A DNA stretch of 64,000 nt from Edaphochlamys debaryana (lineage: Eukaryota > Chlorophyta > Chlorophyceae > Chlamydomonadales), in assembly GCA_016858145.1 (NCBI GenBank), contig JAEHOE010000053.1, positions 620,001 to 684,000 on the forward strand. The letters are read 5' to 3'. Under the pieces are notes generated by a model, which was not told the origin of the DNA, ran no database searches, and saw only the letters and a list, made by a program, of their open reading frames with translations. Position 1 is the stretch's first letter; each line of letters starts with the position of its first letter. The position numbers and the translations under genes are program-made. Of the stretch, positions 34,655 through 46,093 are shown piece by piece.

Positions 34655-35170
34655 CTAATGGGTCCTGTCCGGTGCATGTGGGGCAGGACGCACCGGGTGG
34701 CCTTGGGGCGCCGGAGGCGAGCTGGCTGGGGGGTGGCCAGCCGGGTATGCTGGCGGGTAAGCTGGCGGGTAGCTCGGTGGGTACTCCGGATAGGCCGGCG
34801 GGTAGCTCGGCGGGTAGGACGGGGGATAAGATGGCATAGGGTAGGATGGGGGGTAGCTGGGCGGGTAGCTGGGCACGTAGCTGGGCGGCGGGGAGGAGGC
34901 GGCGGGCAGGCTTATCAGCGCCCTGCGCCGTGTGGCCGCCGCCTCCTTGGCGGCGACATGATCCGTGAGAGGGATCGTGAGCAAGTGCAGCGTCCTCTCC
35001 GGCTGTTGGACCTCCGGCCGTGTGTAGGGGTCGGGGGGCACGGGGTGTCCCAGCAGGCGGGCGGCGGAGGCGGGCCGCGCGACCAGCTCTGACAAGAGAA
35101 GCGCCAGGGCCGCTGCAAGGAAGAGCGCGCCCCCCCTGGGCCGGTGTTGGGCCACAGCCGTCTGCGGCAT
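34655..35170 (-). CDS. Small secreted Tyr/Pro-rich wall protein, 171 aa
   Basis: A single-exon frame encodes a signal peptide (core ALFLAAALALLLSELVA, cleavage likely near RPASA), a ~60-residue linker containing PVPPDPYTRPEVQQPERTL, and a C-terminal tail built from PSYPPSYPP and PAYPP units. Such Tyr/Pro repeats occur in extensin-like hydroxyproline-rich wall proteins and can be peroxidase cross-linked. The same motif occurs in the stalk of oxidase copy B. A TATATA box sits 55 bp upstream of the ATG and a TGTAA follows the stop. The start is the first ATG after the TATA box; a longer upstream frame would cross the promoter. Function beyond a wall or secreted role is inferred. Confidence 0.7.
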   Translation of the reverse strand: MPQTAVAQHRPRGGALFLAAALALLLSELVARPASAARLLGHPVPPDPYTRPEVQQPERTLHLLTIPLTDHVAAKEAAATRRRALISLPAASSPPPSYVPSYPPSYPPSYPMPSYPPSYPPSYPPAYPEYPPSYPPAYPPAYPAGHPPASSPPAPQGHPVRPAPHAPDRTH

Positions 35171-35224
35171 CGTGTACCGCCGCTTTGAGGGAAGTGAGCC
35201 TGTGGCAAGCGAGGAGGGAGGGCA

Positions 35225-35230
35225 TATATA
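35225..35230 (-). promoter_or_regulatory. TATA box of the small wall-protein gene
   Basis: TATATA on the minus strand lies about 55 bp before the start codon at 35170, consistent with a short 5' UTR. Confidence 0.55.
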
Positions 35231-38200
35231 GGTGATGTGACCCCGCGGGGTGACGGGACGGGGGTGAGGAGGGCCGCGCTGCTGGGTTGAAAGTGTGGCG
35301 GCATCTAGGCCCTCTTCACTCGTCGCGAGGCACTCAAGTCCGCATCCTCGCGTCAGTACAGGTCGCGGCCGCTGCATCGCGGGTGCGCCACGCTGTGGGG
35401 GTGGCCTCGAGTCTCCTCGAGGCACGCCCTCGCGCCCAGCTTCCACACAGGGGCCCCAGCCCGAGCCGCTCGTCCAACTTACCGCGCGCGATGCAAGGCC
35501 TTGCGAGCTGAGTCCTTGTGGCGGTTGCGCGAGCGCGATTCGGGTTGCCTGCGAGGGCGCGGCAGGGTTGGACGGCTCCGGTCGGTCAAGGATGGATTGG
35601 TCGCGGCCATCGGGCCGCCTCGGGCTCGGCTCCGCGCGACTCCGGCGTGTCAGGAGCTACCTCCAGCGCACTAGGTGCCCTATGTCCAGCGCCTGGTGGC
35701 CACCGTGTGGCACCCGCGCGCACCGATGGCCTGATTGCCATGGCCTACCTCCATCCCCGCCTTACCTGCGGTTCGGTGCGTTCCAAGAAACGGGACTGCT
35801 TGCTGAGTGAGTATGTGTAGCTTTGTATGTGTCGCAGGCTTGCGCCGAGAGGTAAAGGGCGTTTGCGCGCTTGCCGCAAAAGCAATGCGTGCGATGAGCG
35901 GTGGATGGTCGCCGCAAGTGGCGGCAGGGATGCGTGTGAGCTACGAGTCTCTAAACGCTCATATATACAGGCACAGCTTTGCAGTGCGCGCAACGCTCAC
36001 GCCCATCGCGGCCAGGCCGTTTATGGGCCCGGCCGAGCCCGCGTGGGCCTGCGGACCGATGCGGACCCGGCGGAACCTGTCAGAAGCGGGGGGGGGGCCG
36101 GCGGCGCGCAAGCTCGATCTCCTCCGAGCGGGAAGCTGGGCCAGAGCTGGGCAGCCCCTGACCACTCCAAAGGCCAAGGAGCGGATCCTTGGCAAGCAAA
36201 TGACCTCGCTGGTCCAGAGGCCTAGGAGCCCAGCTTCAGCTTGTGCTTGCGGGCCCTGGCGCAGCGGGCAGGCAAGGACGACTGTGGACTGCGAGGTATA
36301 ACGCTGCGAGAGGTCCTCATTTGCTACGTACGCTGCGGGAGTGCAGCGGTGACCGTGCAGCTCACCGGGCGGGCCGGGCGTGGATGCACCTTTGCCGTTA
36401 CACAGTTGCTTTCGAAGAGGCACCGAGACACGCGAGTTGCATCAGGTAAATCATGCCTGCCCGCAAGACACCAGTCCACTCACTTCCACACCCACACACA
36501 CGCTACGAAACGCTTTGCCCAAAAGAAACCCGTACTGCTAGCTAGCTGCATCCGACTGCCCACGTGCTTCCTGCCCCACCGCCGCCAGCGGGCTGCAAGG
36601 GATTAGGCACGCAACAAGCACCAACGAGCAACACGATCTGTATCAAAGGACCACACAGGTCTAGATATTGCGCGCCTCTCCGGCCACGCTTTAGGTATGT
36701 GTTGACCAACGGCGAGCGCCACACAGCCCCAACCGCCAAGGGCAGAAGAGCTGCGGGGCCCGCCGCGTAAATATCGCATGGATCACAACCCCGCCACCCC
36801 AACGCCGCCTCGGTCTCTGGGTTGGGGCAGCCAGCAAGGTGGCTGCCCGTACAACCACGCTGAGACCGGCTTGGCCTGTCCCGTGCTCCCCGCAGCCGAC
36901 CCAACCAACAACTAAACATCACTAAATCGCAACGGCGACGCAGATACGACCCCAACTCAGCAACGCAACAGATGAAGTGATTCGGCTGCCAATCCAAGGT
37001 GACTCCCCGAGCTCCATTTGGATCAAATGCCGAGCCAGCCCAAGGACCCAGAAGGGTCCCCGGTGGCAACGCACCGGCTAGCAGCCGCGGACGTCCGGCG
37101 GGAAACATCCCCAGCCGTTAGAACCTAACTTGTCTAGCTGTGTGTGCGTGTGCAACTCAACTTGCGGAATTCGCTCCGCACTATTTTATGAGCAAGCTCA
37201 TTCGTCGATGATGTGAAACCCCAGTCATCCGGCAAAACGGCGGGCAGCACCATGCAAAGGCACCGTGCCCTCTCTCATCCCACCAGGCCCCCACACCAAC
37301 CCACTCCACGCAGTCTCGTCAAGTTCGACCGGCTGACCGGCATCACACCGCGCTTCACAGACCCGCAGTACAGCTAAAAGGCACACAGACCCAGGCTAGA
37401 CTGCGTTGCCAATCGCGCAGCGCCCCACAAAAAGTAACAGACAAAAGACCGCAACCCCAATGGCTGAATGCAAATGCTCAGGGGTCCGGCAAGTTCGAGC
37501 ACATTACGACAGTACCAACTAAGAGAGACAAGCGCAACCATGCTTCTTTGATGTGAAAGCACGCGGCAAGGGCAGAGCGCACGAAGCGCTCTCCGAAGCC
37601 CAAACTCACAATGCGTCAACGGCTCCTGCGCTCTCCGCTGGGTCCGGCTGCAAAGTCGGCTTAGTCATGCAGTACCACACCCCTATCCCTCAAGTCGTGC
37701 CCTGAGGTGAGCCGCATGGCTTGGCATAGCCGCAAAACTGGCGACGCTTGGGCCTCCTGGCGTCCACCCTTAGATGAATGTTGGTTGGCGCGAACGCGCC
37801 CCATCCTTCTCGGCCCACCCTCTCGCCTGTGTGGCGTTGCCCCCGTACCCTCCACCTAGGAACCCATGCTCTCTTCATAGTCGTGAGCTCTGTGCGTCGC
37901 AAATCAGCCAGTGGCTGCAAACTCCCCTCCAGCTGCAACATGCACTGAGGCCCTCCTAAGGGCATTCGGATGCCCGCGGGGTTTGTTTTTCCATTAGCCG
38001 CGGCCCCCATGTCCATCGCCCGGGCCTCATCCGCCAGCCTATCACGTCGCTCCAGCCACCCACCGAAAGCCATGGCGCGTTCTCAGCTTGTAGAAGCCGG
38101 CCGACCGACAGCCGGCCTGCTGACAACCCTGAAGCAGCTGAGGCTAACCGCGGTGCAGCCAAGGTTGAAGCGTCCCATGTGCGCGCGGCACCGGCCAGGC

Positions 38201-38285
38201 TCAGAGAGCCTCTTTCCGAGCAGCGCCCGGCGACGCCGCTGCAAAGGCGCATGGCGCCGCTCCCGGGATATTCCCGTGTAGCTGC
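35231..38285. other. 3-kb stretch with no supportable gene
   Basis: Frames up to ~188 codons occur on both strands but show no domain, no coherent splice phase and no compositional bias like the real exons. About 36440-37650 is less GC-rich than the rest of the window. Part may be 3' UTR of the DUF506 gene. A decayed transposable element is possible, but no terminal repeats or polymerase motifs were seen. Confidence 0.4.
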
Positions 38286-39497
38286 TTAGGAGGAGCCGCG
38301 GATCGGCGACCAGCGCGACAGCACCGAGGCTGTCGAGCGCCAGGGCGGCAGGTAGTTGCCGGTCGCCTCGAAGCTGAACTTCATCTCCTCACAGATGAGC
38401 TTCACCATCTCCTCCAGCTGGCTGTACGGCGCAACCAGCTCCTCGGGGATGGCGGCCAGCACCTGGGGATGAGATTATCGGTCACAGCGTTAGTGCGGGA
38501 ATGACTATGATCTGCGGCTCGGTCCAGGTGCAGGAGCCGCCACAGCCGCCAGCGCCGCCTGGATGAGTAAGCCTACCTGCTTGTAGCGGTCGGTTGCGTA
38601 GATGGAGCCGATGCCAAAGTGCTCCCGAAAGTTTGGCTCCACAATCAGCTGCGGTGAGGAGCCGCAGCCCGCGACGACCACAAAGTCGTGCGCGAGGCGC
38701 AGGCCCGAGGATCCCGAAGATGCCGAGGATGGCCCCCCGTGCGATGCGTGCTGTGCGAGGCGCACGGCATCGTAGCCCAGCGCCCTCAGGCCCTCCGCGA
38801 GGGCGGCCGCGTCCGTGGCGCAGCCCTGGCGCTTGAGCGTCCGCACGTCGTCCAGGAGCTGAGGGAAAGTCGGGTCAAGGGGAGGGAGGTCGTGTCACTA
38901 GGGTGAGTCTGGTAGCCGGGCCATGCAGAAAAGGGAAGGAGAGCCACGGGGAGCTGCGTGGGGTTCACAGCCAGGGGGGACAGGAGGCCGGTGCTGGGCT
39001 GCGTGGGTCCACAAGAGGCCGCCGCCGCCAGTGACGGCGCGTGACGCGGGGGACTCGAGCCCCTAGCGCTCCAGCGCGGAGCATAGGTTTCGTCGTGGCA
39101 TCTATGTACGTTGGCGGGCAGCGAGGCCTCCGCTAAGACCACGCCTAGAAGCGCGACGCTCAATCTCCCCGTCAACGCCCGATGGAAGGCAAGCGGACAC
39201 CTTGCGAGTCCCCCCTAAAAGCGGCAAGCAAGCACCAATTGCCCAACCTCTACACGGCCGCAAAGCAGGGGCCCGTGTCGAGAGAGGTCTGGAAGGCCGC
39301 CGGCATTCTGGGCCCAGTGGCAGCTCGTCGACACACACACTGTAAACGCTTGTACTCACCCGCTTGCTCGCGCAGCCAGAGGAGGGCGCCAGCGTTCTGA
39401 GCGCGAGGTCGACCTCTCCTGGGTTGCTCGCCCCTTTCCGTCGCCGGCCTGCTTGCGCCTGGCAGCTCGCTGCTTGTCTGGGACCTTCAAGGTCCAC
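38286..39497 (-). CDS. DUF506 (PDDEXK-like) family protein, 5' end unresolved
   Basis: Two exons are firm: 38858-38577 and 38462-38286 (stop TAA). They encode LKRQGCATDAAALAEGLRAL, GYDAV, LRLAHDFVVV, LIVEPNFREHF, and a C-terminal LPPWRSTASVLSRW; this order (GYDA, then LIVEPNFREHFxIA, then PPWR) is the signature of plant DUF506 proteins, a PDDEXK-superfamily group of unknown function. A further upstream exon, 39497-39360, is suggested by a good cctcag acceptor and gtgagt donor, with phase 0 at both ends, but its 46 residues are not recognisable. The start codon was not found. Orientation is convergent with the 3-kb gene-poor stretch. Confidence 0.65.
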
Positions 39498-40444
39498 CTG
39501 AGGAGGGAGGCAGCGCGTGGAGCAAAATTTCGTTGGCCGGCTTTTTTCACGTGTCGACCACGCGGCTGCGGTCGCCGTCGCGAGCACCGCGATCCGGCAG
39601 CGCCCGCTAGCGTCTGTGGTTAGAGCGTGGTCTCGTAGGTCCCCCAGAAGGAGCAGCGGCCGTGGTAGGGAGCCGTCGCCGGCGCCCCTAGTTCGAATGC
39701 TGCAGCGGCCGTGCGCCGATCTCCCAAGCCCCGGCGCGGTAACGCACCTCGACAGCAAACATTAGCGAGCCGGGGGCAAAGGAAGCCGGGGCTCGGGTCA
39801 TTGTGAGGAGTGCAACTTAATGCTCGGCTCGTGGGGCGTATCTTGCTAGCGGCTAGCGAGTTTGCGCGCTGCGGTACTGTCAGTGCACAGGAGTGTGGGT
39901 CTATGACTGCAGGGCGTGCAAGAGGGGCGTTTTGAGCTCGGTGAGCGCGGTGTCGTGCGGAAAAAATCTGGGGAGTGCCTGCCCGAGCTGCCTGCACTCG
40001 AGCCCAGCAGCCCCCGATCGTTGCAGGTGCTGTAGCTCTCTATGCTCCTGCTCCGGCCCCGGTCGGTCGCCTTAAAAACGCTGTCGCCGTCGTCCGCACG
40101 CGGGGCATGTCCGTTTTCCCCCCGAGCGCGTGTCCTGCCCCCCCGAGGGGCCCCCGCCCCAGCTCTCCAGCTCCCGCCTGCCTGTGCTGGCTATAGATAA
40201 ACTTGCGGGCACAAGAGAGAGGTTTTACGCTGGCCGGTCGGCCGTGTCGTTTTGCGCGTGCTTCGCCGGCACCAGGCCACTCGTCTCGCGCATTCGCGAT
40301 GTCTCTGACTGACTGGACTGCGCTAGCTGAATACATCAACGCAGCCCGCGACTACTAGCCGGTGCACTGCTTTGACCTCCGTCACGACTTGGGTCGGGGC
40401 TTTCGCCACGTGTTCCGTGTTGCTCGCTGTAAGCTCGGGTAGAA
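39498..40444. other. Intergenic region between divergent genes
   Basis: Should contain the missing 5' exon(s) of the DUF506 gene and the thioesterase promoter. A TATAGATAAA string lies near 40192, about 250 bp before the thioesterase ATG. A weak tRNA-like stretch near 39611-39720 was rejected. Confidence 0.4.
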
Positions 40445-43400
40445 ATGGTTGAAGCGGCGGACGGTAATGAGGGCACGGCCGAAGGCGACGGCTCAGATGT
40501 CGTTGAATCCAAGCGCCGCGACACCGCGTTGCAAGCCGAGGTCCTGGAGCTGCGCGAGCGCGTCGCAAAGCTGGAGACGATGCTTCAGGCTGTGCTGGCT
40601 GGCACGGCCAGCGGAACGCAAACAGCGGGTGAGCGCACTTGCTCAGCTGCAGCATGCGTGCCGGTTGGCTCAGCCTGGGCTGCAGGGCGAGGGGGGCGCG
40701 TCCACTGTGCGCGTGGAGTGGGGTGGAGGGGTGGAAGGGGTGGTGGAAGGTTTGTCGAGCGCGAGGCTGGGGCGGGAGGAAGGAAAGGCATGTGGGACAA
40801 GACTGACTGTGGTGGCACGTCTGTGGTTTGCCTTTCGGGCGTGTGGGACCCCAAGCAGGAGGCCTCGAGAAGTCAGAAGGGCGGTTGTGGGCGGCCGTGT
40901 GCACAAGAACGAGGGCCAGCGGCCCGCGTTCAACACCCTCGCCCCCTCCCCTCCCGCCCCCTTCCCTTCCCTCCCCCTCCCTTCCGCAGCCGCGCCTCCC
41001 GCCGCGCCCCTAGCCCCCTCCGCCCCCTCCGCCTCGTTCGCCCCCTCCACCTCCTCCGCCTCCGCCGCCTCCCTGCCCCCGCCCGCGCCCTCCCCGCCTC
41101 CCCCCCGGCCGCTGCCCCCGCCCTCCCCCCTCCCCCCCGCCGCCATGCCCACCACCCGAGTGGTCATGCACCAGCTGGTGCTGCCCGCGGACGTCAACCA
41201 GCTGGGCATATGCACGGGGGGGCAGGTGAGGGGCTTGGGTGAGGGGCGAGGGCGAGGGACTCAAGGGGTGGGTACTTCCGTGCGAGCGGCTGCGCGTGCG
41301 CTAGTGGCCCAGGAGGGCAGAGCAGGCCCTGGAGCGGCCAATGCGGAGTGGGTGGGCGGGGGCAGGGGGTCTCGCGGTGCTTAGGGGGCCTCCGCACCAG
41401 GGGGCAGGAGAAGGGCTCTAGGGAGGTATGCCGTGGACCGATGCTGCAGTAAACCGCCACCGGTATCAACTGACATCCGCCTAACCGCCATCGCAGGTGC
41501 TGAGCTGGATCGATCTGGCCGCGGGTCTGTCGGCCAAAACCCTGGCGCACGGGCCATGCGTGACCGCCAGCGTGGACGCGGTAGGCGGTTGGCGGTTGAT
41601 GGTTGTTGGAACTGCATGCAGGGGAAGGGGGCACAAGGGGGCAGGCCGGGTCTGGGCAGGGCGGGAACGAGGTGGAGTGGCATGGTGAAGGGGCCAAGGT
41701 TGCTGGCAAGGGTGCGAGTACGTGCTCCCTTGCCTCTTACCCCCTTGTCCATGTTCCCCACCTCCCCTCCTGCCTTGCGTTGCCGCCAGGTGCACTTCCT
41801 GCGCCCCTGCCGGCTGGGCTGTGTGGTCATCGTGGCGGCCATGGTGGCCCGCACCTTCAACACCAGCATGGAGGTGGGCCGGGGCGGGGGGGAAACGGGC
41901 GGGAGAGAACGGGGGCAACGTGTGTGTGTTTGTGACGCGTGAAGCCCAACTGTCCACCGCCCGGCCCCCCGGCCCCCATCCGCGTGCTGCAGGTGGCGGT
42001 GGTGGTGGAGAGCGAGGACATGCGGTCGGGTGTACGGCACCACTGCTGCAGGTTCGGGGGGTGGCGGGGGGGGGGAGAGGAGGGGGGCGAGGCGGTCAGA
42101 CAGGGGCCACGGGGGCGGCGGCGCCATCAGCCCGACCACCTTCCCCACGGGACTACGGCCAACGCTGGGGCCCCGCTCTGTTGGGGCGGCGACACGCGCC
42201 CCGGAAACCCAAAACTCCTCTGTCTGTGGACTCCCTGATTGCCCCCAACTTCTCTGCCGCCTGCCCCGCAGCGCGCACCTGACCTTCGTGGTGCGGCCCC
42301 ATGCGGGCGGCGGCGGCTCGGGGCTGCCACGGGTGTACCCCATCACGCCGGAGCACCGGGCGGTGTGGGAGGGAGCCGAGGTGGGCGGCGGAGGGGGTGA
42401 GGGTTGCAGCTTCTGGGACGATGGTGGGTACAGCTTCGCTGAATGATACGCTCTTCCTTCACGCCCCCACGCACCCCTGCCCCTGCCTCCTACTCCCCAC
42501 CCCACCCCACCCCAAACCCACCCTCCCAGGTCCGGCGGCAGCAGCGCCTAGAGCGGCGCATGCGCACCCGCCAGGACCCCGCCCTCAAGGACGCAGAGCG
42601 GGTCTGCAGGTGGGCTCGGGGGAGGGGGGCAGGGGCCCGTGCCCAGCCAAGAATGTACCGGTGGTTAGCGACGTCTCGAGAGAGAGATCCCTGCCTTCCG
42701 TTCGTGCCTCTGATTGTCCTGTGTGCTCCCGCATTGCACACCGCAGGCTGCAGCCCATCACGCACCGCGAGGGCGGGCCCACGCTGCCGCCCGCGCTCAC
42801 GCTCACGCCCGCGCAGCAGCGGGAGCTGGCGGCCTCGCCCTCGGCCTCCCCCTCCCCCGCCGGGCCCCTCTCGCGACAGACCTCCGCCACCCCCCTTCAG
42901 GCCTTCCCCTTCCCCGTCCCACCCCGTGCCGCCTCTCCCGCCCCCGCCGTTGCGGCGGCCTCAGCCGGCGATTCCACCCCTGAGCCTTCCGCCTCCGCCG
43001 CCGGCCCTGTGCCGGACCCCGGGAACCCCGTGTCGCTGCTCCAACCGCCGTCGGAGCCGGCGATGGCGCGTACGGTAACCGCATTCGCTTCGCTACGGCA
43101 GCTCGTCCCGCCCGGCTGTACGACGTCGTACATGACGCAAAGCATCCTGCCGCAGCACGCCAACACGCTGAACATCACGTTTGGTGGCCAGGCGAGTGCT
43201 CTATGATCTAGTCCGGCGGAAGCCTCCTGCTTGCTTGTCCTACTCCAACTCCGCACGCTAGGATACCACCACGCACACGCACCTGTTTCCCCCCCATCCC
43301 TGCTGCCCCCCACTGCCCCCCGCGGCCCCCTCCCCCCCAGGTCATGTCCTGGATGGAGCAGTGCGCCTACATCTCCGCCTCCCGCCTGCGCGCCCCCGGG

Positions 43401-44627
43401 CTGCTCACGGCCGCCATGGACAGCGTGTCGTTCGTACGGCCCACGCGGGTGGGAGACATCCTGTACGTCACGGCGCAGGTGCGGGGTGGTTGGGTGGGGG
43501 AGGGTCGTATGGGGGGTTGGTGAGGAGAGGGATGAGGGAGAGGGGTGTTGTGTGAGGGTGCGGAAACGGAGAGGGGCGATGGAGCGTCGGAGACGGCCAT
43601 CAGGGCTTGCAGGTGGGCGCCACTGGGGTGGTGGGTGCTGCATGGGGGACTGGAGGGCAGCCCGCGTGGCTGGTGTGGCGTGTCAGCAAACCACCAACCG
43701 CCAAACCCGTTGCCGCCGTCGCTGCAGGTCAGCGCCATCTTCGGCAGCAGCCTCGAGGTCATGGTCAGCGGTGGGTGGCGGGCAGGCGGGTAGGGGGTGG
43801 CGTGGTCCGGCTGTATCACATGTCAAAGCATGCTGACAGCATGGGGTGCGTCGAGGCAGGCGATGTCTAGAGCCGGGGCCCAGTCCAGATGGAAGTGTCG
43901 CCCTGGGCGATCTCTCGGCGATCCACTCCCCGCACCCCGCCGCCGCGCCGCAGTGTTCGGGGAGAGCCCCTACGCGGGCGCGGGCAGCAGCGCTGCCGGC
44001 GCCGATGCCTCTGGCGGCGGCGCCGGTCCGACTGCCGGCGGGACGAGCGGCTCGGGGCAGATCTTCCACTGCGCGGACGCTTACGTAACGGTGGTGGCGG
44101 TGGACGAGCGACACGGCTCGCCCGTGCAGGTACGGCATGTGTGCACACGGGGAGGATACGGCGCTCACCTCCGGTTCCTTCCCCTGTTGCGCAGACCTGA
44201 TCAGTTCGATTCCCCCTTCCCCCCCCATGCCCCCTCCCTGACCCGGCCAGGTGCCCTTTGAGCTGGACCCACGCGACCAACCGGACGTGCTTCGATACCA
44301 GGTGCGATCACCGGTACCGGGATCGAAGAGAGGAGCAGGCGGGCGACAAGGGTACACGCATCTCACCTGTAACCGTGGACTGTCACACTGCCCCGACCCA
44401 TTACCTGGAACAACTACGGACGCTCTTTTCCTCCGACTCTTCTTCCCGTCCCGCTCTGCCCTCGCCCCCAGGGCGCCCTGGCCCGCCGCGCCGAGCGCCT
44501 GGCCCTGCGCGGCCAGTTCGCGGCCGGGGAGGCGTCCCGCGTGTCGCTGGACGGGGGGCATACCTACTCGCCGCCCGGGGAGCTGGCGGAGACCGGCAGC
44601 GTGCTGGACGGCATTCCGCCGCTGTAG
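40445..44627 (+). CDS. Double-HotDog acyl-CoA thioesterase (ACOT-like), ~614 aa
   Basis: It hydrolyses acyl-CoA to free acid and CoA. Thirteen exons in phase: 40445-40628, 40990-41225, 41497-41580, 41790-41873, 41993-42051, 42272-42380, 42530-42609, 42747-43191, 43341-43478, 43728-43770, 43954-44129, 44251-44301, 44472-44627. An N-terminal helix of about 35 residues with Leu/Glu/Lys heptads (LQAEVLELRERVAKLETMLQ) looks coiled-coil, followed by an Ala/Pro/Ser linker. HotDog 1 starts near residue 118 (PADVNQLGICTGGQVLSWID) and ends HCCSAHLTFVV. A ~100-residue Ala/Pro/Ser linker precedes HotDog 2 near residue 411 (LPQHANTLNITFGGQVMSW). The repeated LxxxGGQVxSW motif is typical of ACOT enzymes. 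The intron at 43192 has a GC donor. Confidence 0.85.
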
Positions 44628-45646
44628 CGAGGCGGGGGCGAGGGCGGCTGAGGAGGGTGAGCGGGAGGAGGGAGGAGCCGGAGCCGCCTCCCCCGCCGCC
44701 GCACAGCCTTTAGGCGCGCGGGTCGTAGACCTCGTCCGTCGTTTTGGGGAGTGTTGGCGGGGCGGGCGGCACGGCGACAGGCGTGTATAATGGCCAGCGA
44801 CGGCCCCATTCGCCCGCGTGGCGTCGGGGGCGCGATGGGGCAGGCGGCCCCCAAGCGTACCCGCGAGGCGGGGGGCGTGCAGGGCAGGCAGGCAGCGGTC
44901 CAAATGTGGAGACTGCTCAGAGCGTTGTGGGAGTAGGACGTGCGAGCTGCCAGCGTTGGGTGTGTGACGGAGCGGTCTTGCTGGCACCTTGCTGCAAGCC
45001 ACCGGCATTGAGCGAGTGGGCAGCAAGGCTGAGTGGTAAGGCTGCATGCCTTCTTGGCTGGGCATATGGGCGGGGCTTCAGGGGAGAGGCGAAGGGGGAC
45101 ACATGCACAAGGGCACTGTGAATGTTGGTTTGGCGTGCTGTTAGGTTGCAGCTTGCCCAATCCGTTGCCGCCGCCTACTGTGGCGCCCAATTGGGGCGCA
45201 AGATGGAAACTGGAGCTGCGTCGCGTACATACTCGTGTGGGCACAGGCGCTGTTGCGTCGAGGGCGTTGTGGAGCTGGACGCAGGATGGGCACGGGAACT
45301 GCAGCGGGCGCACAGGGTTAGGGCGGTTTGGCCTCTGCAGATCGCCGTATGCGGGGGCTGTGTTGCTTCGGGTGTGCCGTTTCTCTGGCTTGAGGGGCGG
45401 TGAGTTGGGGACAGGGCGGCTGAGGGTTCGTGTGCGGGTCTGACGGGGCGCCGGCACAGTCAGCGCTCCGTACCGCGCCGTTCCGAGTCGAGACTTGACG
45501 GAGTTCTCTTGTCGCCTTCGCTCGCTGCTGCAGCTATAGTCGCGCTCTCACGCTTCCGACTTGCTCCAGAGACTCTCTGCCAAGCTTCAGCCCACTGCAG
45601 GGGTGTCGCTGCCCCTATCGCAAGACCTTAACCCGGACCCAGCCCC
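44628..45646. other. Intergenic region, no gene seen
   Basis: About 1 kb between the thioesterase and the small secreted protein. Frames on both strands lack support. A ctatag string at 45534 is a weak TATA candidate for the next gene. Confidence 0.45.
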
Positions 45647-46093
45647 ATGGCTCGCCCTTCCACCTGCCGTCGCGCCCGCGCGCCCCGGCCCCGGCCGCTG
45701 CTGTCCCTGCTGCTGCTCGTCCTGCTCACCTGCTGCGGTGCCCTCCTCACCACCGCCGTCGCTGCCGCCCGCGGTGCCGGTGTCGACGCGGCCAGCGCTG
45801 CCTTCGGCGCCGGCGGCCCCCGGCGCGGCCTGCGGCAGGGGGCTGCGACGGTGGGACCCATCGCCACGGTGACCTCAGGCAAGCTCGCGGCAAATCGGGG
45901 ACAGAGGGCGCCCGTGCGGGTGTCGGGAGCTGACGTGCTGCCGAGCGCTGCAAGCTCCCGGACCGCAATTCCGCCGTCCCACGCTGCGTTGTGTATCGGA
46001 TGCCTGTGTTCGCCCGCAGGCCGGGGCGCTGCGGCGGGGGGCGCAACGGGCTTCTTCGGCGGGCGTTTCCCCGGGGAGAACGAGGGCAAGTGA
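45647..46093 (+). CDS. Small putative secreted protein, 148 aa
   Basis: An open frame starts MARPSTCRRARAPRPRPLLS and continues with a strong hydrophobic core (LLSLLLLVLLTCCGALLTTAVAA), a good signal peptide or anchor. The rest is Ala/Gly/Arg-rich and ends GGATGFFGGRFPGENEGK. No domain is recognised. The middle, roughly 45880-46019, could be an intron (a GC donor at 45880 and a cgcag acceptor at 46019 exist), but removing it breaks the frame, so the unspliced frame is given. TGTAA at 46576-46580 would end a ~490-nt 3' UTR. Function unknown. Confidence 0.5.
   Translation: MARPSTCRRARAPRPRPLLSLLLLVLLTCCGALLTTAVAAARGAGVDAASAAFGAGGPRRGLRQGAATVGPIATVTSGKLAANRGQRAPVRVSGADVLPSAASSRTAIPPSHAALCIGCLCSPAGRGAAAGGATGFFGGRFPGENEGK

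Noticed and set aside
35295..35810. 171-codon plus-strand frame over the wall-protein promoter
   Set aside because: It overlaps the TATA box region of the opposite gene and has no recognisable features.
36542..37108. 188-codon minus-strand frame
   Set aside because: No domain, no signal peptide and atypical composition for an exon in this genome; probably chance.
39611..39720. tRNA-like stretch (gtggttagagcgtgg ... gttcgaatgc)
   Set aside because: The A-box and B-box resemblance is weak and the acceptor and T stems do not pair. At most a degenerate tRNA-derived SINE fragment.
44190..44215. B-box-like GTTCGATTC
   Set aside because: No cloverleaf can be drawn around it, and it lies inside a thioesterase intron.
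45880..46019. Possible GC-AG intron in the small secreted gene
   Set aside because: Splicing it gives a total length that is not a multiple of three, so the tail would be out of frame.
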